DNA from: CAZGXI01 sp964529715
GTDB taxonomy: Bacteria > Chloroflexota > Anaerolineae > Aggregatilineales > Ch27
NCBI GenBank assembly: GCA_964529715.1
Contig: CAZGXI010000050.1
Location: forward strand, 1 to 27,144
Direction: 5' to 3'
Length of the DNA stretch: 27,144 bases
The notes beneath the pieces are model-generated. The model saw only the letters and a list, made by a program, of their open reading frames with translations. It was not told the origin of the DNA and did no database searches. Positions 17,329 through 23,786 of this stretch are shown here, piece by piece (the stretch's first letter is position 1; each line of letters begins with the position of its first letter). The position numbers were made by a program, and so were the translations under genes.

Positions 17329-18774
17329 CTATTCGGCAAAGGTGGGGCAGGCGTCGTCTGAATGGCGGAGCGTCACGCCATGTTCGCCGATCCGCGCAGA
17401 GACATACCCCTCGGCATCGAGGCAGTCCGGCGGCAGCAGGGCAGTTGCAGGCGATGCCGGGGTTGAGGCGTAAAACTGGTAGCGGATTTCACTTCCCACC
17501 GGCAGACGGGTTTCGAGGGTGTAGCTGCCATCCCGCAATGGCAACCGCAGCAGGCGTCTTCCCATGCCGGTAAAATCTCCCCAGAAGAAGATTTCCTCAG
17601 GCAGGGTATCTTCTCCGGCAAATCGAAAGCTCAGCGTGACCTCGACGGGATAGGCGTAGGGGTATTGCAGGAACTCGATCCCCGGCAGTAGTTCGTTCGC
17701 GTGGTGAAAGTCGAAGAAGGTGGCGTTTTCCCAGTGTGATCCCTGTCCCCACAGGGTACGGCACGGTGTGGAGACCCAGGCCGGTTCCCAATACACCACC
17801 CCCAGGCCGCCGTTCGTAAAGACCGTCTGAGTCAGGTCGATCAGAAACTGGCGCTGCCCGGCGGGAGTGCCGGGATACCCTTCCGACAGGAAACTGCGAT
17901 CCAGGATGTTGCCTGCGCTCTCATTGACGGCGTCGAGAGTCCAGGGATAAGCCGTTTCGACGATCATCACCTCAGTGTCAAAGCGATACCGCAGCTGGCG
18001 GATGACGTTCCCGGTCGTCGCTACGGTGTGGTCAGACCAGCCCGGATAATACGAAATCCCCACGATGTCAAAATCGGTTACACCAGCCCGCGTCGCGGCC
18101 AGCAGCCAGCCCTCGACCTCCTCCGGCTTGGCGATGTGCAGCATCACACGCGGCGACTCGGCGGACTGCGCGTCGGCGTCACGCACGGCCCGGATGGCGC
18201 GGTTCAGCAGAAAGGCATTACGCTCCCAATCGATGGGATAGCCCGACGCCCCTTCGGCGCGCAAAATCTCGCTGTTGATCTCATTACCTACCTGGACCAT
18301 TTCCGGCATCAGGCCGAGTGCGTCCAGGTCCATCAGCACCTCGTAAGTATATTGATAAAGTGCCTGCCCCAGATCGTTCAGGTCAGTGATTCCTGCCCAC
18401 GCCGCCGGGATGGTCTGCTGTGACGGATCGGCCCAGGTATCCGAATAGTGGAAGTCGAGCAGCACATCCATGCCGAGCGCATGCGCGCGGCGCAGCGAGC
18501 GCACCACGTCGTCAAAGGTGCTGTACGTCGTCCACGTCGGGGTGTGCCACAGGCGAAGGCGGACCAGGTTCGCGCCATAATCGGCAAAAATCTGATATGG
18601 ATCACGGGCCTGGCCGTTCACGCGGTAAACGGCCCCACAGTCTTCCATCTCGTTGACGTAAGACAGGTCCACACCCCGATAGAACACGGTCGCCGAGGCG
18701 TCTACAGCGCAGGGAATACAATTCAGCGCCGCGCACAACAGCAGCCAGAGGAACAGGCCGTAGCGTTTCTTCAT
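17329..18774 (-). CDS. ganB: Secreted arabinogalactan endo-beta-1,4-galactanase (GH53) with C-terminal beta domain
   Basis: This 481-residue protein opens with a signal peptide (residues 1-28, ending DASA). The GH53 barrel spans about 31-370: GVDLSYVNEMED, GANLVRLRLWHTPTW, DFHYSDTWADP, QVGNEIN with the expected acid/base Glu165, VETAYPWT with the expected nucleophile Glu273, and VVYWEPAWV. GH53 enzymes cut beta-1,4-galactan side chains of pectin. Residues about 375-440 (EIFFWGDFTG, DGSYTLETRLPVGSEIRYQFYA) look like an E-set/CBM48-like carbohydrate-binding fold, less certain than the barrel. It is the last gene of the operon, 15 bp after the MalG stop, with no strong Shine-Dalgarno site, so translation may be coupled. 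It would act outside the cell, making oligosaccharides for the importer. Confidence 0.9.
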   Translation of the reverse strand: MKKRYGLFLWLLLCAALNCIPCAVDASATVFYRGVDLSYVNEMEDCGAVYRVNGQARDPYQIFADYGANLVRLRLWHTPTWTTYSTFDDVVRSLRRAHALGMDVLLDFHYSDTWADPSQQTIPAAWAGITDLNDLGQALYQYTYEVLMDLDALGLMPEMVQVGNEINSEILRAEGASGYPIDWERNAFLLNRAIRAVRDADAQSAESPRVMLHIAKPEEVEGWLLAATRAGVTDFDIVGISYYPGWSDHTVATTGNVIRQLRYRFDTEVMIVETAYPWTLDAVNESAGNILDRSFLSEGYPGTPAGQRQFLIDLTQTVFTNGGLGVVYWEPAWVSTPCRTLWGQGSHWENATFFDFHHANELLPGIEFLQYPYAYPVEVTLSFRFAGEDTLPEEIFFWGDFTGMGRRLLRLPLRDGSYTLETRLPVGSEIRYQFYASTPASPATALLPPDCLDAEGYVSARIGEHGVTLRHSDDACPTFAE

Positions 18775-18789
18775 GAGGTGTTCCCGAAG

Positions 18790-19710
18790 TTACAACTTTA
18801 CCGCCCCGGAGGTCAGGCCGCCGACGATGTAGTTCTGAAGCAGCATGTAGAGCGCCAGAATGGGCAGCGCGGCGACCACCGCCCCGGCGGTAAAAACGCC
18901 CCAGTTCTTGGCATAGTCCGCCGACTGGAACAGATACAGCCCCACCATCATGGGCAGTTTGTCGGCGCTTTGCAGCAGGACGCGCGGCAACACGAAGTCC
19001 CCGTAAATCGCCATGAAGGTCAGCACGCCGATGGTGACCAGGATCGGCTTCGCCAGCGGCAGCGTGATCAGACGGAAAATCTGCCAGTGGGTTGCGCCAT
19101 CCACCAGGGCCGATTCGTCGATTTCGAGCGGAATCGAATCCAGGTAGCCTTTTACCAGAATCACATTGATGCTCAGCGCGCCGGCGGTGTAGATCAGGAT
19201 CAGCGAGGCGTGCGAATCCAGCCCTAAAAAGGACACATGTGTGCCCAACTGTTGCATGATGGTGTAGAGGGCAATCATGGACAGGATGCCCGGAAAGACA
19301 TTGATGATCAGGATAGCACGCATCAGGGCGCGCCGCCCTCGAAACCGAAACCGCGACAGCGCATAAGCTGCAACCGCCGTGCTGAACACGCTGAAGACCG
19401 TCGAGATACCGGCAATCTTGAACGAATTCAGCAGCCACGTCATAAAGGGATAATAGCTGTTCTCGAACAGCCCCCGGTAGTTTTCCAGGCTGGGATTGCG
19501 GGGGATGATTTCAATCGAGGTCAGCGACCCTGAAGGGTTGAAAGAAGCTGAGACCACCCACACCACCGGCACAAAGGCGAACACGATCAGGGCGGCAGCG
19601 ATCACATAACGAATCCCGTATCCCAACCACCGCCGCTGACGGTAACTTAGCCGGGCCGTGTGTTGTCTGGTTGCCAGAGATACATTCGTTCTGAGGAAGG
19701 GATCGGCCAC
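18790..19710 (-). CDS. malG: MalG-type ABC sugar permease
   Basis: This inner-membrane permease has 306 residues from a GTG at 19710. That start is chosen because GGAGGA (19720-19725) lies nine bases ahead and because the GTG overlaps the malF TAG by one base. An ATG at 19755 would extend 15 residues into malF and has no such site. Six hydrophobic segments are visible, with the first at about 34-54. The ATPase-docking EAA loop is EIDESALVDGATHWQIF at 196-212, followed by RLITLPLA. The C-terminus matches the MalG family (NWGVFTAGAVVAALPILALYMLLQNYIVGGLTSGAVKL region). It pairs with MalF to form the import channel. Imported sugar is inferred to be galacto-oligosaccharide from the flanking GH53 genes, but malto-oligosaccharide cannot be excluded. 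Confidence 0.92.
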   Translation of the reverse strand: MADPFLRTNVSLATRQHTARLSYRQRRWLGYGIRYVIAAALIVFAFVPVVWVVSASFNPSGSLTSIEIIPRNPSLENYRGLFENSYYPFMTWLLNSFKIAGISTVFSVFSTAVAAYALSRFRFRGRRALMRAILIINVFPGILSMIALYTIMQQLGTHVSFLGLDSHASLILIYTAGALSINVILVKGYLDSIPLEIDESALVDGATHWQIFRLITLPLAKPILVTIGVLTFMAIYGDFVLPRVLLQSADKLPMMVGLYLFQSADYAKNWGVFTAGAVVAALPILALYMLLQNYIVGGLTSGAVKL

Positions 19711-21266
19711 TAGGTACGGTCCTCCAACACGCGCGTATAGCGAAACTGTAGCCACGTGATCAGCGCCACAAACGCGAACAGCACAATCGAGATGGCCGAG
19801 GCCAGCCCATAGTCTGACTGCGCCGAATTGAAGGCCAGTTTATAGACAAAGGAAATGAGAATGTCGGTGTGCCCCGCCGGAATGGGCGAACCGGCAATCG
19901 GCGGGTTGCCCTCGTTAAAGATGTAGATCAGGTTGAAGTTGTTGAAGTTAAACGCAAAGGACGCCACCAGCAGCGGGCTGACGATCTGTAACAGCAGCGG
20001 GAGTGTGATGCGAACCAGCCGCTGCCCCTGGTTGGCCCCATCAACGGCGGCGGCATCCAGCATTTCGGTCGGGATAGCCTGCAACGCCCCGCTCGACACG
20101 ATGTAGAAATAGGGATAAGACAACCACATGTTGATCAAAATAATGGCGGCGCGGGTTGACATCGGGTCCGTCAGCCAGTTGAACGCCGTACCAAAGAGCG
20201 CCTGTTGCAGCTTGACCAACGCCCCAAAATCCGGGTTCAGCAGATTACGCCAGATCAGGATGGACACCAGGGCCGGAATGGGATAGGGAATGATGAGCAG
20301 CGTGCGGATGATGTTTTTGCCGGGCAGGTTATTGAACAGCAGGGCAATCGCCAACCCTAGCGTGAAACTGCAAAGCACGCTCAAAAGAGCATACGCGAAG
20401 TTCCAGGTAATGATGGTGACCAGTGGGCCTTGCAGCGCCGAACTGGAAAAGAACCGGGTGAAGTTATCCAGGCCGACGCCGACGAAAAAGCCCGGCCGGA
20501 GTTCCTCGCCCGAATCGGCCACGAAGGTGCCGTTCAGTGGGTGATAGACGGTCCCCGTTTGCAGATCGGTGATCGCGTCTTGCTGCGGATCGTAGCGATA
20601 ACGCTGCTGCGTGGTCGCGGCAGCGTTCAGGCTGGTAATGCGCACGCTATGCGGAGGTGTGCCGAACTCCAGGCGGCTGAGTTGATCCAACAGCACGACA
20701 ACGTCCCGGCGCTCCAGTCGCCGATAGCCGTCGATGCTGATTGGCACGCCATTCTCGTCCAGGCTACCAATGCCCCCCTCGCCCGGACGAACCTGTTCCA
20801 CCATTTCGCCGATTCGCGCCAGGGAAGCCGTTCCATCGGCGGCTTGCAGCCAGAGCGCATAGCTGCCGTCGTCCGCCTGAAAAGCGGTCCAGCGAAACAC
20901 CTGGCCGCCTTCGGGAACGTATTGGGTGCGTTCCAGGCTGGCGATGGCCTGCTGTTTGGTCAGAATGTGTCCGTAGCCCGTATTGGTGGTGGAGAGGTAA
21001 AACGTGTAGAAGATCGGGTACAGCACAAACAGAATAGCCAGGCTCAGGCTAATGGAAAACCAGCGATAGGGGCGGAATCGCTCGCTGGAAAAGCTGACGG
21101 TGATGAGCAGCGCAATAACGCCAAAGACGGCTGCCAGAGGATAGCTGCCATCGCCAACGAGCCGCAAGATGAGCCAGGCGATAGCCACGTCAACAACACC
21201 GACGAAAGCCAGACGGGCCGCCAACGCCGGGAGGAGCACCATACGTTTGGGGTTCGTGGCAATCAT
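19710..21266 (-). CDS. malF: MalF-type ABC sugar permease with periplasmic-type P2 loop
   Basis: This permease has 518 residues from ATG 21266. A GTG at 21344 in the same frame would start inside the malE-malF hairpin and has no Shine-Dalgarno site; start confidence is moderate. The N-terminus carries three membrane segments. A large extracellular insert at about 92-274 matches the P2 domain of enterobacterial MalF, ending with the recognisable TGTVYHPLNG, LRPGFFVG and NFTRFF. Further helices and the EAA loop (EMLDAAAVDGANQGQRL, about 402-418, then ITLPLL) follow. P2 normally contacts the binding protein. It lies between malE and malG. No ATPase gene is present, so an ATPase encoded elsewhere (MsmX-like sharing) is expected. 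Confidence 0.9.
   Translation of the reverse strand: MIATNPKRMVLLPALAARLAFVGVVDVAIAWLILRLVGDGSYPLAAVFGVIALLITVSFSSERFRPYRWFSISLSLAILFVLYPIFYTFYLSTTNTGYGHILTKQQAIASLERTQYVPEGGQVFRWTAFQADDGSYALWLQAADGTASLARIGEMVEQVRPGEGGIGSLDENGVPISIDGYRRLERRDVVVLLDQLSRLEFGTPPHSVRITSLNAAATTQQRYRYDPQQDAITDLQTGTVYHPLNGTFVADSGEELRPGFFVGVGLDNFTRFFSSSALQGPLVTIITWNFAYALLSVLCSFTLGLAIALLFNNLPGKNIIRTLLIIPYPIPALVSILIWRNLLNPDFGALVKLQQALFGTAFNWLTDPMSTRAAIILINMWLSYPYFYIVSSGALQAIPTEMLDAAAVDGANQGQRLVRITLPLLLQIVSPLLVASFAFNFNNFNLIYIFNEGNPPIAGSPIPAGHTDILISFVYKLAFNSAQSDYGLASAISIVLFAFVALITWLQFRYTRVLEDRT
19720..19725 (-). promoter_or_regulatory. Shine-Dalgarno site deciding the malG start
   Basis: The minus strand reads GGAGGA nine bases ahead of the GTG at 19710. 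The site lies inside the last codons of malF, giving a translationally coupled TAGTG junction. Confidence 0.7.
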
Positions 21267-21324
21267 GAGCAAAAACCCGTCAGATAGCACCGCGCACGGG
21301 CAAACCAAACCACGTCCTACAGAA

Positions 21325-21356
21325 GGCAGGTGCCCGGTTTTCACCAGGCGCCTGCC
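21325..21356 (-). promoter_or_regulatory. malE-malF intercistronic RNA hairpin
   Basis: Arms 21325-21337 and 21344-21356 (13 nt each, beginning GGCAGG and ending CCTGCC) pair with one mismatch and one G-U wobble around a 6-nt loop. No U-run follows in the transcript. It lies about 20 nt after the malE stop and about 60 nt before the malF ATG. It more likely protects malE mRNA or limits read-through than ends transcription. In E. coli a comparable REP hairpin sits at the same junction and helps make MalE more abundant than MalF. Confidence 0.6.
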
Positions 21357-21374
21357 CCGAAGGCGGTGTTGCGT

Positions 21375-22571
21375 CTAGCGGTTTTCTTCGATTTGGGTGC
21401 GGATTTGCGCCGCTGCTTCTGCCAGGGCCTCGGCAGGAGTCAGCTCGCCCTGCGCGATTAACAGCCCAGCATTGCCCCAGGCATCCCAGACATACCCCAT
21501 TTCAGGGATAACCGGCATCGGCTGACCGTTGACGCCCGCTTCAGCGAAGCCGCGCATGTCCTCATCTTCGGTCGTCTCAAAAATCGACACCCAGGCCGAC
21601 GGGCGCGGATCGCCCTCGAAGATGAAACGCTGCGCTTCCTCGGTAGCGATAAACTCCGTCAGATAGGTTTGCGCGAGCATCAGATTCTCGCTGTTGGCGT
21701 TCACCATGAAGCCCTGGACGCCAATCAACGGCGCGCCCGGTTCACCGCCCTCTTCGGCAGCTGGGAAGGCGCTGATCGCATACGGCACTTCATTAGCCTT
21801 GAAGCGAGCAACAGCCCAGGGACCGGTGATGATGAACGGGGCCTGCCCGGACTCAAACAACACATGCGCCGCTTCCCAGTCGAGGTTCTCCGACGCATAG
21901 CCATCACGGATCAACGCATTGGCCCATTCGGCCCCGGCGATCATGCCTTCGCTATCCATCCCGACGTCATCGGCCACATAGTTGCCGTTTTCGTCACGGC
22001 CAAAGAGGTAGCCGCCGAAGGCGCTGTAGACGGCATAGTAATTGTACCCCAGGTCGGGGAAGGCCATCGCATATTCGACTTGCCCGCTATCGACCAATGC
22101 CCGGCCAATCTCCGCCACCTCGGCCCAGGTCGCCGGCACTTCTGGGACCAGTTCGACATTGCGGAAAAACGCATCGTTTTCGACGGCAAAGGGCACCCCG
22201 TACAGTTGGCCGTCGTAGGTGAAGGCCTCAAGCGCATTCGGCAGGAAGGAATCGACTTTGTCTCCCAGATCGATGGGGGCCACCACGCCACTGTCGATCA
22301 GCGCGCCGATGTTGTCGTGCGGGATGATGAACAGGTCAGGGCCTTCGCCGGTGCTAGCGCCGCGAATGACGGCGTCTTTGGTGTCCTGAATGCCCATCGG
22401 CTCCACGACCACTTCGACCCCGAATTCCTCGGTGAACTGCGCTGAGAGTTCAGTGATGACGGGCAGGCGTTGGTCGTCGGTCCAGATTGTCAGGGTCGGC
22501 GTCTGGGCAGCGACCACCGGCGACAACGACAGGCTGGCAAGCAAAACAACAAGAAGAAGAGCGCGTTTCAT
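21375..22571 (-). CDS. malE: MalE-type extracellular sugar-binding protein
   Basis: This 398-residue protein has a type I signal peptide (residues 1-22, cleavage after VVAA). There is no lipobox Cys, which is notable if the cell is a monoderm, where such proteins are usually lipid-anchored. The mature part begins LTIWTDDQRLP and contains GEGPDLFIIPHDNIGALIDSG, LYGVPFAVEN and PFIITGPWAVARF. These align with the maltose-binding-protein family order: first lobe, hinge contact, ligand pocket. The start at 22571 has AAAGGGA (22578-22584) six bases ahead. It delivers sugar to MalF-MalG. It begins 17 bp after the upstream GH53 stop, so the two are cotranscribed. Confidence 0.93.
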   Translation of the reverse strand: MKRALLLVVLLASLSLSPVVAAQTPTLTIWTDDQRLPVITELSAQFTEEFGVEVVVEPMGIQDTKDAVIRGASTGEGPDLFIIPHDNIGALIDSGVVAPIDLGDKVDSFLPNALEAFTYDGQLYGVPFAVENDAFFRNVELVPEVPATWAEVAEIGRALVDSGQVEYAMAFPDLGYNYYAVYSAFGGYLFGRDENGNYVADDVGMDSEGMIAGAEWANALIRDGYASENLDWEAAHVLFESGQAPFIITGPWAVARFKANEVPYAISAFPAAEEGGEPGAPLIGVQGFMVNANSENLMLAQTYLTEFIATEEAQRFIFEGDPRPSAWVSIFETTEDEDMRGFAEAGVNGQPMPVIPEMGYVWDAWGNAGLLIAQGELTPAEALAEAAAQIRTQIEENR

Positions 22572-22590
22572 GGGCAGTCCCTTTCTCTAC

Positions 22591-23631
22591 CTAGATGGTT
22601 TCAACAGGATTCCTCCGCACGCCGAGGTCGTCGCACGAGAGGAATTCGATCCCTGCATGGACTTCATGGCGATCATCAAAAAACGTGGCGTTCTCCCAGA
22701 TCGAAGGATGGTGGGGCGTTGAGACCCAGGCCGGTTCCCAGTAGATGACTCCGATACCTCCATTCTCATGCGTCGTTCGGGTGAGGTCAAGCAGAAAATC
22801 GCGCTGTCCCTGCGGCGTCGCTGGGTAATTCGGCAACACTGCATCTTCGTCCAACAAGTGCACCTCCACCGCGCCGGGAGCCAGCGTCCAGGGATAAGCC
22901 GTTTCGACGATCATGACGTCCCGCCCGTACCGTGCGCGGATTTTGCCAATCGTCTGCCCGACCTGTGGAACGGCGTAAGTACTCCACTTGGGATAGTAAG
23001 ACACGCCGATCACGTCGAAATCGTCGATTCCGGCAGCCAGAGCGGCATCAAACCAGGGCACAACATTTTCTGGCTGCGCGATGTGCAGCACGACACGCGG
23101 TCGAATGGAGGTGAACTGGCCAGCCTCGCGCACGGCGCGTATGCCGGCGTTGATCAGGCGGGCGTTCCGTTGCCAGTTGATAGGAGAGCCGTCATGTGGC
23201 CCCGGCATCAACATCTCGGTATTGATCTCGTTGCCGATCTGGATCAGGTCGGGCATCAAAGCGTGACATGCCAGCTCCCGGACCACGTGCAGGGTATAGT
23301 CGTGCATGGCGCACTCAAGATGCGCCAGATCAGCGATGTGGGACCAGGCGGCGGGGATGATCTGCTTAGCCGGGTCTGCCCAGGTATCGGAGTAATGAAT
23401 GTCGAGCAGAACGGCCATCTCCAGGGCTTTGGCACGGCGGATCGTGCGCTGCACGTCTGCCAGCGTACTATACGCCGTCCAGGTAGGCGTATGCCACAGA
23501 CGCACGCGGACGATATTCGCCCCATAGTTCTTGAAAATGCAGAAGGGGTCTGTGGGCCGGCCGCGGTCGTAGAAGACGCCGCCGTTGTGTTCGACTTCAT
23601 TAACGTAGGAGAGATCGGCGCCGAGGAACAT
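22591..23631 (-). CDS. Intracellular GH53 endo-beta-1,4-galactanase
   Basis: This 346-residue protein starts at ATG 23631 directly on the first barrel strand (MFLGADLSYVNEVEHNGG). There is no signal peptide, and an in-frame TAA 30 bases upstream excludes a longer form. The GH53 order is complete: GANIVRVRLWHTPTW, DIHYSDTWADP, IQIGNEIN with acid/base Glu135, VETAYPWT with nucleophile Glu243, and VIYWEPAWV. It is close to the secreted GH53 at 17329-18774 but lacks that enzyme's leader and C-terminal beta domain. It is first in the operon, behind the promoter at 23693-23722. The likely role is to cut imported galacto-oligosaccharides in the cytoplasm. Bacterial GH53 enzymes are usually exported, so this placement is unusual. 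Confidence 0.9.
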   Translation of the reverse strand: MFLGADLSYVNEVEHNGGVFYDRGRPTDPFCIFKNYGANIVRVRLWHTPTWTAYSTLADVQRTIRRAKALEMAVLLDIHYSDTWADPAKQIIPAAWSHIADLAHLECAMHDYTLHVVRELACHALMPDLIQIGNEINTEMLMPGPHDGSPINWQRNARLINAGIRAVREAGQFTSIRPRVVLHIAQPENVVPWFDAALAAGIDDFDVIGVSYYPKWSTYAVPQVGQTIGKIRARYGRDVMIVETAYPWTLAPGAVEVHLLDEDAVLPNYPATPQGQRDFLLDLTRTTHENGGIGVIYWEPAWVSTPHHPSIWENATFFDDRHEVHAGIEFLSCDDLGVRRNPVETI

Positions 23632-23665
23632 CCCACCACTCGTCGGTGAACAGGCGCTTTACGCA

Positions 23666-23694
23666 ATAGACACGTGTTGACATCACGTGTCTAT
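23666..23694. promoter_or_regulatory. Perfect 11-bp inverted repeat, probable operator of the galactan operon
   Basis: ATAGACACGTG (23666-23676) and CACGTGTCTAT (23684-23694) are exact inverted arms with a 7-bp spacer. Each arm contains a self-palindromic CACGTG box, and the box centres are 13 bp apart. The repeat starts at the -10 element and covers the expected transcription start, the classic position for repression. LacI-family sites usually centre on CG, as each CACGTG does, but the protein that binds here is not known. Confidence 0.7.
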
Positions 23695-23722
23695 CGTATC
23701 ACAACTCGACGGGCGCTGTCAA
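23693..23722 (-). promoter_or_regulatory. Sigma-70-like promoter of the GH53-malEFG-GH53 operon
   Basis: On the minus strand a perfect TTGACA (23722-23717) is followed by an 18-bp spacer and TACGAT (23698-23693), which matches TATAAT at four of six positions. The first gene starts about 60 bp downstream. The overlap with the inverted repeat at 23666-23694 supports regulated transcription. Confidence 0.65.
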
Positions 23723-23723
23723 T

Positions 23724-23756
23724 GCACGCCGCATTGAGGATGTGTGAGCAGCGTGC
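23724..23756 (-). terminator. Weak hairpin after the 804-residue protein gene
   Basis: GCACGCCGC (23724-23732) and GCAGCGTGC (23748-23756) can pair over nine positions, with one G-U wobble in the transcript and a 15-nt loop. No U-run follows. It lies just after the stop of the gene ending at 23787 and just before the operon promoter, so it may separate the two transcripts. Confidence 0.3.
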
Positions 23757-23786
23757 GACGGCACAAATACTCTCCGGCGGCGTCTG

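Noticed and set aside
20430..21287. Plus-strand open frame of 285 codons opposite malF
   Set aside because: It is antisense to a clearly identified permease, with composition typical of a shadow frame.
23677..23682. TTGACA on the plus strand inside the operator spacer as a divergent promoter
   Set aside because: No -10 hexamer lies 16-18 bp downstream on that strand, and no plus-strand gene follows.
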